A stretch of DNA of 64,000 nt from F1-120-MAGs238 sp964484185 (lineage in GTDB: Bacteria; Planctomycetota; Phycisphaerae; Phycisphaerales; UBA1924), in the NCBI GenBank assembly GCA_964484185.1, contig CAZAEQ010000013.1, positions 1 to 64,000 on the forward strand. The letters are read 5' to 3'. The position numbers and the translations under genes were made by a program. The notes under the pieces were generated by a model, which worked only from the letters and a program-made list of their open reading frames with translations, was not told the origin of the DNA and ran no database searches. Below, piece by piece: positions 1-7,083 of this stretch. Positions within the stretch are counted from its first letter, which is position 1, and each line of letters starts with the position of its first letter.

Positions 1-23
1 CGGGGCCACCAGCATCAACTAAC

Positions 24-2102
24 TTACATCGTCGGAGCATCAAATGTAGTAAACGTAGGATATGGCGAAGTGCGTCGCCAGAATGTATAGATCGATCGTC
101 GATGCAGATCTTCCCCTTCACTGGTCCTCCAGCGATTGTCGCTATACGGCGTCTGCAAAAATCCGTCCGGCTGCACCGGGAAAACTGGCGATCCGCCCAT
201 CCTCTCTGATAACAACCCGCCGATCGCCAGCGCCTGATCTCGCACCACTTCCGCCTCCAGCCGCACCCGCGGCCCTCGCGCCAGCAGCACATTGTCAGGA
301 TCCAACTCACGAAGTCGATCCGATGCACTCGCACCCTGCCGATACGTCGCCGATGACACAACCAGCCGATGCATCGCCTTGAGGCTCCAGTTCTGCCGCA
401 CAAGTTCAGTCGCGAGCCAATCAAGCAACTGCGGATGACTCGGCGGCGTCCCACGTGTACCAAAGTTCTCGCTCGTCTCGACAATCCCGCGCCCGAAATG
501 ATGCGCCCAAACGCGGTTCATCGCAACCCTCGCCGTCACCGGGTTCTCCGCACTCACAATCCACTTCGCCAGCGCTTCACGATTCGGTCGACCCGGCGAC
601 TCGATTTTCCCAAGCACCGCCGGTACACCGGGCTCTACCGATTGACCCGGGCTCAGGAAACTCCCGCGTTCAAGCACCTTCGTATCCCGCGGCGTGGGCA
701 ACTCCTTCATCACAAGCGTCGTCACCACTGGCGGCGTGTTCTGCTTCAGCGCATCAATCTCCGCCTTTTTCGCGGCCGCTTCGGGCGAATCCGCCGCGAG
801 TGTCTTGAATTCTTCCTCCATCACTTGAATCCGCTTCCGGTTCGGCTCAAACTTGTCAAGGATGGAAAGCTTCGGACTGATATCGTGAAACACCGAGGAA
901 GCGCCTACGAGCCGCGATTCCTCCGCCTGATCATTAAAGAACGCGAAGAAGCTGTAATACTCCTTCTGCGAAAACGGGTCATACTTGTGATCGTGGCACT
1001 GTGCACACCCCAGCGTCTGTCCAAGCCACACCGACGCGGTCGTATTCGCCCGATCGATCACCGCATTGACGCGATACTCCTCCGCATCAACTCCATCTTC
1101 CTCATTCATCATCGTGTTGCGGTGAAACCCGGTCGCGATCAACTGCGACTGCGTCGGCTCAGGCAAGAGATCGCCCGCAAGCTGCTCAATCGTGAATTGA
1201 TCAAACGGCATGTCCGCATTCAGCGCATCGATCACCCAGTCGCGAAATGGCCATATTGAGCGGCTGCGATCCTTCTCATACCCGGTCGAATCCGCGTACC
1301 GCGCCAAGTCCAGCCACCCACGCGCCAGATTCACGCCATACTGCGGTGACGCCAGCAACCGATCAACGACACGCTCATACGCATCGGGCTTGTCATCCGC
1401 CAGAAACGCATCCAATTCCTCCAGCGTCGGCGGCAACCCCGTCAAATCCAACGTCACCCGCCGCAGCAATGCAGACTTCGCAGCCGGCGCCGAAGGCTTG
1501 AGATTCTGCTCACTCAACTTCGCAAGCACAAAGTTGTCAATCGGATTCCGGGCCCAATCCAAATCCTTCACCGCCGGCGGCTCTGCTCGCACCGGTTTCA
1601 CAAATGCCCAGTGCATCTCCTCCGCATGTGCATCTTTGGAAATTCCATCATCGGGCCACACCGCACCCTGATCAACCCACGCCGCGAGAATGCGAATGCA
1701 CTCCTCCGGCAGCGGATCCTTATCCAGCGGCATCTGCTGTTCCTGATCCCGCCCAGTCACGCGATCCAGCAACATGCTGTGCGCACTGTCACCAGCAACA
1801 AACAAATCACCCGACTTTCCACCCTCCATCGCCGCAGCCTTGATGTCAAGTCGCAGGCCGCCCTTCCGCTTCGCCGCTCCATGACACTCAATACACGCTG
1901 CCACAAAGATCGGTTTCACATCGCGAGCAAAGTCGACGGTGCCATCGGCCGGAAAGCGAATGTCCGCCAGGGTCTTCTGTTCTGGCTGGCCGGACCGTGC
2001 TCCGAATGCAACAACCGCAAACGTCGCGATGCCCGCAACCCAGGCGATAGCTCGCAACCGCGAATGACATGAGGCTCGATCTTTGGAGAAAATAGTGGTC
2101 AT
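24..2102 (-). CDS. DUF1549/DUF1553 planctomycete cytochrome-type protein, C-terminus truncated
   Basis: This is a PSD1-type protein of a family abundant in planctomycetes and usually thought to be secreted; substrates are unknown for most members. A short N-terminal hydrophobic segment (about residues 18-35) precedes a Planctomycete cytochrome C domain with a CIECH haem motif near residue 70. A DUF1549 domain follows, with a second CAQCH motif, and then a DUF1553 domain containing NRVWAHHFGRG. I place the start at the ATG at 2102; the frame stays open upstream, but that part runs across tRNA-Ser. The reading frame stops at 24-26 directly after FDAPTM. Family members normally continue with a Cys/Arg-rich RE-C-RR-RTNTPLQ segment and about 100 more residues, and neither is found in the remaining 23 bases. 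The gene is therefore truncated, frameshifted or cut at a sequence boundary. The family is sure; intactness is not. Confidence 0.85.
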   Translation of the reverse strand: MTTIFSKDRASCHSRLRAIAWVAGIATFAVVAFGARSGQPEQKTLADIRFPADGTVDFARDVKPIFVAACIECHGAAKRKGGLRLDIKAAAMEGGKSGDLFVAGDSAHSMLLDRVTGRDQEQQMPLDKDPLPEECIRILAAWVDQGAVWPDDGISKDAHAEEMHWAFVKPVRAEPPAVKDLDWARNPIDNFVLAKLSEQNLKPSAPAAKSALLRRVTLDLTGLPPTLEELDAFLADDKPDAYERVVDRLLASPQYGVNLARGWLDLARYADSTGYEKDRSRSIWPFRDWVIDALNADMPFDQFTIEQLAGDLLPEPTQSQLIATGFHRNTMMNEEDGVDAEEYRVNAVIDRANTTASVWLGQTLGCAQCHDHKYDPFSQKEYYSFFAFFNDQAEESRLVGASSVFHDISPKLSILDKFEPNRKRIQVMEEEFKTLAADSPEAAAKKAEIDALKQNTPPVVTTLVMKELPTPRDTKVLERGSFLSPGQSVEPGVPAVLGKIESPGRPNREALAKWIVSAENPVTARVAMNRVWAHHFGRGIVETSENFGTRGTPPSHPQLLDWLATELVRQNWSLKAMHRLVVSSATYRQGASASDRLRELDPDNVLLARGPRVRLEAEVVRDQALAIGGLLSERMGGSPVFPVQPDGFLQTPYSDNRWRTSEGEDLHRRSIYTFWRRTSPYPTFTTFDAPTM

Positions 2103-2239
2103 TGGTTGTTTGTGACGGTTCTCATTGTACAGGAATTCTGTCATCGCACGCGCATTTTGCCTGAATTCGCAACCCTTCCCCGAGAAACCATCGCCGCAGA
2201 TTTGAATATTGCCTCCGAGCGGCGAACGATCGGGGACTT

Positions 2240-2328
2240 GGAGAGGTGCCAGAGCGGTTGAACGGACTGGTTTCGAAAACCAGCAATGGGGGTAACCCCA
2301 TTCGGGAGTTCGAATCTCCCCCTCTCCG
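2240..2328 (+). tRNA. tRNA-Ser (anticodon CGA)
   Basis: The acceptor stem GGAGAGG (2240-2246) pairs with CCTCTCC (2321-2327). The anticodon arm has a CTGGT/ACCAG stem around the loop TTCGAAA, giving CGA, which reads UCG. A long variable arm (about 2283-2300) and the T arm GGGAG-TTCGAAT-CTCCC mark a class II serine tRNA of 89 nt. No CCA is encoded, so the 3' end must be added after transcription. Confidence 0.95.
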
Positions 2329-2340
2329 TTAGAAAATTGG

Positions 2341-2460
2341 GTGAGCGCACCCGTAAATAGTCGCGCCATGGATCCAGTGCCACGACCGACCATGGGGAGA
2401 TTCGAACTCCCGGGACGTTTGGCTCTGCGAGCGGCCGTCGGGAAGTTCGACGCCGTCCTC
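2341..2460 (-). other. tRNA-like T-arm remnant in the gap after tRNA-Ser
   Basis: On the minus strand 2397-2413 reads GGGAGTTCGAATCTCCC, a perfect T arm. It is an inverted copy of the T arm of the neighbouring tRNA-Ser. Upstream on the same strand are further small hairpins, for example CGTCG/CGACG with a 7-base loop. No acceptor stem can be closed, however, and the putative anticodon loop lacks T at position 33. I read it as a decayed tRNA or a fragment, not a working gene. Confidence 0.35.
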
Positions 2461-2497
2461 GGCGCGGCGAAGCCCATCTCTTCGCTTGTGGGACACC

Positions 2498-2908
2498 ATG
2501 CGAAATAGCCAGGAAATAAAACGCTTTGCAATCATCTGCCTGATGGTTCCACTCATATTTCTCGGCGGCGTCGCATCGGTATTTTGGTTGATGCTGCCAA
2601 AGAGCAACTCGCCCGAACTTCCCTATAGCGATGCCGCGGTTCTTGAAACGCAGCGACGTGGCGACATTGTGGTCATTGCGCTCAAGTCTTTTCAGAAAAC
2701 TGTCGGCGCATATCCGGCAGACCTGCAAAAACTCCAGGACTGGAGTGGTGCAACCTACGAATCACCGACATTCGGCGACGGGCTCTGGATCTATAGCCTG
2801 GATCCTAAGAGCGGCGAGTTTCGTTTGGGTATGCGCTCCGCAAGGGGTTGGGCCTTGATGAGTTTTGACAGTGGCCGGCAACCACCGGGCTGGTATTTCT
2901 CAGATTGA
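2498..2908 (+). CDS. Small membrane-anchored hypothetical protein, pilin-like
   Basis: A 136-residue protein with one N-terminal membrane segment (about residues 9-32, IICLMVPLIFLGGVASVFWL) and a C-terminal soluble domain of about 90 residues. The soluble part carries VGAYPADLQKLQDW followed by FGDGLWIYSLDP. This recalls the YP-x-L-x-L and W-G-x-P-Y patterns of pseudopilins and related planctomycete proteins, but no prepilin peptidase site is visible. I start it at the ATG at 2498; an in-frame TTG four codons earlier is less likely. It ends 20 bases before the convergent coaC stop. Function is unknown, and the pilin resemblance is only an impression. Confidence 0.6.
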   Translation: MRNSQEIKRFAIICLMVPLIFLGGVASVFWLMLPKSNSPELPYSDAAVLETQRRGDIVVIALKSFQKTVGAYPADLQKLQDWSGATYESPTFGDGLWIYSLDPKSGEFRLGMRSARGWALMSFDSGRQPPGWYFSD

Positions 2909-2928
2909 ATATCAGAGCTGGTGGGAGG

Positions 2929-3579
2929 TCAGCCCAGCAACTCACACATCGCAGCGACAATCGCCTCCGGCTCGCTCATTCGCCCCGGACCCACCGACCG
3001 ACACGCCATCCATCCATCGCCGGGTCCGATCGTTTCGTATCCATCATCCTGCAGAGTCTTCAAGTTCCGCTGGGTCGAAGCCTGTGCCCACATCACATCG
3101 TTCATCGATGGGGCCAGCAACACCGGTGTCTTCTTTCGGTCTATCGCGCTCAAGATCAATGACAGCACATCGCTGGTCTGCCCGTTCGCCAATCTTGCCA
3201 TCGTGTCCATCGTGCATGGCGCAACCACCGCGATATCCAGCGAACTCGCCAGCGAGATGTGCTGCGGGTCGCTTGACTCGATGTGGTCCCATGATGATGT
3301 ATACACCGGCCGCCCTGACAGCGATTGGAATGTCAGCGGCGTGACAAAGTGCGTCGCTGCCTCGGTCATCGCAACCGTCACTTTGGCACCAGCCTGTGCC
3401 AGCCGGCTTGCGATTGTGCAGGTCTTGTAGGCCGCGATGCCGCCAGTCACACCCAGCAGCACCGACTTGCCGCCCACTCGCTCAGCCAGGAAGTCCGGAT
3501 CCAAAAAGCGCAGAAGATCAGCCGGGGCTTTTTGCGAAGCCTTGGTGGCCGACCGGGTACTGCGACGTTTAGCGGGCAT
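2929..3579 (-). CDS. coaC: Phosphopantothenoylcysteine decarboxylase (CoaC domain only)
   Basis: A flavoprotein that decarboxylates 4'-phosphopantothenoyl-cysteine to 4'-phosphopantetheine in coenzyme A synthesis. After a basic N-terminal extension of about 38 residues come TGGIAAYK (nucleotide-binding loop), QHISLA with the catalytic-type histidine, APCTMDTMARLANG, PSMNDVMW (the PxMNxxMW motif) and GWMACRSVGPGRM with the active-site cysteine region. At 216 residues it has only the decarboxylase half; most bacteria fuse CoaC to the synthetase CoaB in one chain of about 400 residues, and no CoaB lies in this window. It follows rpoZ by 29 bases on the same strand, the usual rpoZ-coaBC order, so co-transcription is likely. 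Confidence 0.9.
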   Translation of the reverse strand: MPAKRRSTRSATKASQKAPADLLRFLDPDFLAERVGGKSVLLGVTGGIAAYKTCTIASRLAQAGAKVTVAMTEAATHFVTPLTFQSLSGRPVYTSSWDHIESSDPQHISLASSLDIAVVAPCTMDTMARLANGQTSDVLSLILSAIDRKKTPVLLAPSMNDVMWAQASTQRNLKTLQDDGYETIGPGDGWMACRSVGPGRMSEPEAIVAAMCELLG

Positions 3580-3608
3580 AGGTCAATGCCAACGCAATAA
3601 ATCCAGAA

Positions 3609-3860
3609 TCACGCGTCAACGTGTTCGATCTGCTGCTTGCCGTTCTTGGCGCGATACTCGAACGCATCCATCGTCTCGAGAGTGATCTTGTCCTGCATGA
3701 TCTCTTCGATGACGATTTCCAGCTCGGTGCGGCCATCACGCGGCACCAATGGCCGGGCGCCTTCCATGAGCTGTACGCGGCGACGCTGGATCAATGCACA
3801 GAGCTTGAACCGGCCGCCGACCTTAAGAACAATGTCATCGCTTTTGAGAGCTTGGATCAT
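3609..3860 (-). CDS. rpoZ: RNA polymerase omega subunit
   Basis: The omega subunit helps assemble and stabilise RNA polymerase. The 83-residue product has the family core: DDIVLKVGGRFKLCALIQRR (the NRF-x-L-x-x-x-A-x-RA-type helix) followed by VQLMEGARPLVPRDGRTELEIVIEEI. I start at the ATG at 3860 (MIQALKSDD), the expected omega start; the frame stays open for ten more codons. Its position immediately upstream of coaC matches the common gmk-rpoZ-coaBC order, although gmk is not next to it here. The length is normal. Confidence 0.85.
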   Translation of the reverse strand: MIQALKSDDIVLKVGGRFKLCALIQRRRVQLMEGARPLVPRDGRTELEIVIEEIMQDKITLETMDAFEYRAKNGKQQIEHVDA

Positions 3861-4128
3861 GTGACTGGAATTCCTGTAGCAGGCCGACACTCCGAGCCCC
3901 GGGGGAATATCCCCCTTTGCTGGCGGCGTATGGCGTTGCCTGTGTGAAGGGGATAGTATTCACCTCGATCGCATCGGGCCAGCCCCCGAAATGGCCGGAA
4001 ATGACCAGATCTGAATTGGGCTTGCAACCTGACTTATTCGATGAATGTAGTACTTGCAGCGATTTGGGGCTTTTTGGCCCCTGGCAAGGTGTCGGACCAG
4101 CTTGGCTGGCGTTGGAGTTTTGATTCAC

Positions 4129-4797
4129 ATGCAAACCGTCTTTAAGGCGGGGGATCGCCTGTATCACAGCAACCGGCCCGAATGGGGTCAAGCAGTGGTA
4201 GTCTCGGCGGAACCCACAACTCATGAAGGCAAGAAGTGTCAGAGGCTGACGCTCCGGTTCGAACGCGCTGGCCTTAAGACACTCTCGACAGGGATCGCGC
4301 CTTTAGCAAAGTTTGAGCAGGCATCGACCGCGTTTTTGACCGCGGTTGCGAATGCAGAGCACCAGGAAGGTTATATGGGAACTAGTTTGTCACGTTCGGG
4401 GTCGGGTGAGCCTGATGTGTTCGCGGCCAAGATTCAGGCCGCGACTGATGGTGATTTGAAGGCCATGCTGGTTGAACTGCCTGATGCTGTCACCGATCCG
4501 TTTTCCACTCCCAAGCGCAGGCTCGAAGCCACGCTGAGCCAGTACCGTTTCACCTCGCACGGTGGCTCGTTATTGGACTGGGCCGCAGCGCAGACCAAGC
4601 TCAAAGACCCGCTCTCTCACTTCAGCCGCCAGGACCTCGAAGACTCCTTCCGGCGATTCAGCAACAAGCTGGAAGCACATCTCAAGACGCTGCTTCGCGA
4701 AGTGCGGAAGCAAGACCCGGCCGGCCTGGCTGAAGTCGCTCGCACCGCATCACCAGCTGGACAACAGGCGATGAGGCGGGCCGACAGCGATCGGTGA
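4129..4797 (+). CDS. DUF3553 domain-containing protein
   Basis: A 222-residue protein. Residues 1-55 (FKAGDRLYHSNRPEWGQAVVVSAE, then EGKKCQRLTLRFERAGLKTLST) match the DUF3553 family of planctomycetes and proteobacteria, a small beta-rich domain resembling CarD/Tudor-like folds. The rest is acidic and helical with no motif I recognise, and the tail (RRFSNKLEAHLKTLLREVRKQ) could form an amphipathic helix. I start at the ATG at 4129 because the DUF begins there. By analogy the domain might bind nucleic acid or RNA polymerase, but nothing in the sequence proves it. Confidence 0.75.
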   Translation: MQTVFKAGDRLYHSNRPEWGQAVVVSAEPTTHEGKKCQRLTLRFERAGLKTLSTGIAPLAKFEQASTAFLTAVANAEHQEGYMGTSLSRSGSGEPDVFAAKIQAATDGDLKAMLVELPDAVTDPFSTPKRRLEATLSQYRFTSHGGSLLDWAAAQTKLKDPLSHFSRQDLEDSFRRFSNKLEAHLKTLLREVRKQDPAGLAEVARTASPAGQQAMRRADSDR

Positions 4798-4821
4798 GTT
4801 TTTGCGACAGACGGTATAGAT

Positions 4822-4852
4822 GGACCTGCATCGCCCCGCTGCCGCCAGGTCC
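4822..4852. other. Hairpin in the gap between two plus-strand genes
   Basis: GGACCTG (4822-4828) pairs perfectly with CAGGTCC (4846-4852) around a GC-rich loop, 25 bases after the DUF3553 stop. There is no T tract. It could be a weak terminator or a leader structure for the gene starting at 5015. Confidence 0.35.
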
Positions 4853-5014
4853 GGAAAACTATCTTTCGCTGATTTCGCCCCTGAATTCATGCATATTACA
4901 CGTCACTCCGCCGCTGGCACGGTGCGCCGGTGTGCTTTGGCACGGTCGTTGTCTTCTTGTTTCTTCGTGAGGCACATCTGCTGCACGACAACTGCAAACA
5001 CGAGGAAACGACCA

Positions 5015-5323
5015 ATGGGCGATAACGAATTCCAGGTTAAACTGTCCGATCTCATCAGCCAGGCCAACGCGCTCCCTGAAGAACAGCGCAACGCACTGAT
5101 GCAGATTGCTAATGACACCAAGGCTCGCCACGAAGTCGTTCGCAAGACCATGGCTGAATTGCAGGAAGCGATTGATTACCTGCGTCTGAGCACCAAGTAC
5201 CTTGTGTTTGATCTTGAGGCGACTCGCCGCGAAAATGCTCATCTTCGTGGGTTGATTGCTCAGCGGTTGGGAAGCGATGTTGATGGCGAAGAAAGCTCGG
5301 GCGGCTATGAGGGTGCGGATTAA
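5015..5323 (+). CDS. Small conserved coiled-coil protein
   Basis: A 102-residue acidic protein, almost entirely helical, with heptad-like spacing through DTKARHEVVRKTMAELQEAI and RLSTKYLVFDLEATRREN. I recall similar short proteins in other planctomycetes, sometimes labelled transcriptional regulators without support. There is no helix-turn-helix or metal motif. The ATG at 5015 follows GAGGAAACG, a good ribosome binding site, whereas the frame upstream has no such site. The start is firm; the function is unknown. Confidence 0.7.
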   Translation: MGDNEFQVKLSDLISQANALPEEQRNALMQIANDTKARHEVVRKTMAELQEAIDYLRLSTKYLVFDLEATRRENAHLRGLIAQRLGSDVDGEESSGGYEGAD

Positions 5324-5430
5324 GTGATCTGGAAGAAGTAGATCTGACAAACCATTGTCTCGCAGCTTAGCGGCTACGAGACGACTTGATAGCTCCCGTG
5401 AATGAACCTGTTGCTCCTTGTGTGGCAATT

Positions 5431-5452
5431 AACCTGGGTGGAGACCCAGGTT
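5431..5452. terminator. Hairpin between convergent genes
   Basis: AACCTGGGT (5431-5439) pairs with ACCCAGGTT (5444-5452) around a four-base loop, between the convergent genes ending at 5323 and 5559. A second, looser hairpin (GTCTCG/CGAGAC) lies at about 5358-5383. The T tract is poor, so the terminator role is inferred from position. Confidence 0.4.
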
Positions 5453-5558
5453 GGTTGCGTTTTGGGCGTTTGCCCGATTCAGACACGCTGGAAGGCGAGA
5501 CGAAACCCACAAGAATTAGCCACAGACTTCCCAGACCGGCCCAGACGAAAGGCCAGAA

Positions 5559-5789
5559 CTAGCGGAAGAAGACGCCCCACACGATTGCGCCGAGTACGAG
5601 CAGGCTGACGACCGAAGAAAAGATGTACTTCCATTTGAAGTATGAAGCGCCCGGCAGTTCTTCGTAATAGACGGCGGTGTTGCGTTCTGATTCTTTCTTG
5701 GAAGTCTGGGCGAGGGATTTGCCGTAGGCATCCATGGGATCGCCGCTGCGGCCGCTGATTTTCTTGTAGAGTTCTGGGTCGATGGTCAT
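5559..5789 (-). CDS. Small single-pass membrane protein
   Basis: A 76-residue protein: a polar N-terminal half (MTIDPELYKKISGRSGDPMD, then a Lys/Glu/Ser-rich stretch) and one C-terminal membrane helix (about residues 55-75, YIFSSVVSLLVLGAIVWGVFFR). This is a tail-anchored layout. The ATG at 5789 follows GGAGG at ideal spacing, which fixes the start; the frame upstream is repeat DNA. No family is recognised. Confidence 0.6.
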   Translation of the reverse strand: MTIDPELYKKISGRSGDPMDAYGKSLAQTSKKESERNTAVYYEELPGASYFKWKYIFSSVVSLLVLGAIVWGVFFR

Positions 5790-6104
5790 GGAGCCTCCGG
5801 GGTTGAGTTGGGAGTTTACTGGAAGTTGGGGTGTGGTGCAAGGGGAGGAAGGCAGTATTAACATGGATGGATATGGATGGACAGGATGGGAAAAGGCCAG
5901 GGGATTTGAGAGTTGAAAGTTGGGAGTTGAGAGGCGGATAGGACGTATAGGTCTAATAGGACTGATAGGACTTATATGGAAGCTGGGGCGAGGGAGAACG
6001 ATTTGAGATTTGAGAGTTGAGAGTTGAAATTTGGGAAGTTCAAAGGCGGGGATCGGGAGCGGGGACACCGGCTGTGAGCCGGATGCCACTTATTGAGTCA
6101 GAAA
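5790..6104. repeat. Intergenic low-complexity repeats, including a 9-nt tandem repeat
   Basis: This stretch has no credible gene. It holds a 10-nt repeat of the ATGGATGGAT type (about 5862-5889), a 9-nt tandem repeat with consensus ATAGGACTN (units at 5938, 5947, 5956 and 5965, plus a decayed fifth), and two purine-rich runs built from TTTGAGAGTTGA-like words (about 5904-5931 and 6002-6045). It leads directly into the 62-nt nested hairpin at 6105. A similar purine-rich run precedes the hairpins near 63.7 kb. Confidence 0.8.
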
Positions 6105-6166
6105 CGAAAGGACGCCAACTTTTTCAAAGGACGCCACGTTTTTGGGTGGCGAGTGGCGTCCTTTTG
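6105..6166. repeat. 62-nt nested hairpin repeat, copy A
   Basis: The outer stem CGAAAGGACGCCA (6105-6117) pairs with TGGCGTCCTTTTG (6154-6166, one G-T pair). The inner stem is GCCAC (6133-6137) with GTGGC (6146-6150), and the 5' side between the stems contains TTTTTCAAAGG. The element abuts the stop of the minus-strand gene ending at 6170. Two more copies of identical length lie at 63784-63845 and 63885-63946. It may act as a terminator here, but the repeated form suggests a dispersed element family. Confidence 0.85.
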
Positions 6167-6169
6167 TTT

Positions 6170-6892
6170 TTAGGTCAGAATCGCCGCTTTTGACAGAGTG
6201 CTGGGTGCTGAGTTCTGAGTGCTGACTTCAACTGGGCCGCCGAGGTCGTCGGAGACTGGGGGTTGAGCCGCGTAGTAGGCATCGTTTTCAGCTTTCATGG
6301 CGGCGTATTCGTCATCGGTCATTGTGCACTTGGGGCGTGGCTGGGGCGGGTTGTGATCTGCGAAGTGGGCGTGTTCTGGGAGTGCCCAGGACCAGAAGCG
6401 TTCTTTGTCGGGCATGACGTGGAGATTGGAGGCGATGTTGAGGTCTAGCTTGGCGCGTTGAAGGGTTCTGGCGGAGATACCCATGAGGCGGCCGCGTGAG
6501 AGCAGGTCATCAACTCGGCGCGGGCCGGGGAGGAGTTCGGCTTTCAAGAATTCGGCCGCGATGTCGCGTTCGGTGGGCTTTTTTGGCTCAGTCTTATCTG
6601 GTTTTGTTGGGCGTGTGACGCGGGTGCGGGATTTTTCTATGAGGGCGAGGGCTTTGAAGAGGCCGGCCGCGGCGACTTGGTTCATGGGGTCGACATCGAG
6701 GGCGATCTGGAAGTGCTGGGCCAACTCCAATTGCTGCAAAAGTGCCTGATTACTGAGGTATTCCTCGAATCCTGGTTCGCCGGGGAGGGGTGGAAGCTCG
6801 ATGGAATTCATGGCAAAGTTGAGGTTGCCGATGAGGATGGCGAGCTGGTTGGGGGATTCGGGACGTGCGTTTGTGGGGTGTGTGTTTGTCAT
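6170..6892 (-). CDS. Hypothetical protein with a helix-turn-helix-like segment
   Basis: A 240-residue protein. Residues about 125-165 (LLSRGRLMGISARTLQRAKLDLNIAS) look like a helix-turn-helix of the kind found at the C-terminus of phage or plasmid primase and RepA-type ATPases (GIS-x-x-TL-x-RA-K). The ATPase itself is absent. The last residues (TQNSAPSTLSK) are encoded by a GCTGGGTGCTGAG-type repeat word that also occurs in intergenic DNA near 12404, so the C-terminus has probably run on into repeat sequence. The start at 6892 has no clear ribosome site; an internal ATG at 6811 is an alternative. It could be a remnant of a mobile element's replication module. Confidence 0.5.
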   Translation of the reverse strand: MTNTHPTNARPESPNQLAILIGNLNFAMNSIELPPLPGEPGFEEYLSNQALLQQLELAQHFQIALDVDPMNQVAAAGLFKALALIEKSRTRVTRPTKPDKTEPKKPTERDIAAEFLKAELLPGPRRVDDLLSRGRLMGISARTLQRAKLDLNIASNLHVMPDKERFWSWALPEHAHFADHNPPQPRPKCTMTDDEYAAMKAENDAYYAAQPPVSDDLGGPVEVSTQNSAPSTLSKAAILT

Positions 6893-7083
6893 AGTGTGGC
6901 AAGGTACTAGGCTTACAAGACTTTGTCAAGCGAGTAAATTGCGTTTGGTAGAGAATTCGGTTGTGTGAGCGTGAATTTCTGATTTTAGGTCCTATAACAA
7001 TCGAATCCTAGACGGTCAAAGGTCCTAAGTAGCAGACGCAGTACTTGATTTCCCCTTGAGAGGCGACAGGCCGGATACCAAAG

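Noticed and set aside
369..1259. Long plus-strand frames opposite the DUF1553 gene
   Set aside because: The products are Arg/His/Pro-rich and mirror the coding strand of a clear gene; they are antisense shadows.
2103..2531. Upstream extension of the DUF1553 reading frame
   Set aside because: It runs antisense through tRNA-Ser and the T-arm remnant; the hydrophobic leader begins naturally at the ATG at 2102.
4820..4870. Resemblance of CAGGTCCGGAA to the apical loop of bacterial SRP RNA
   Set aside because: The partner GGAAGCAGC-type strand is missing after the tetraloop and the flanks form a different simple hairpin, so there is no SRP RNA fold.
5790..6104. Tandem words that could suggest a CRISPR array
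   Set aside because: The periods are only 9-10 bases with no spacers, and no cas genes are present in the window.
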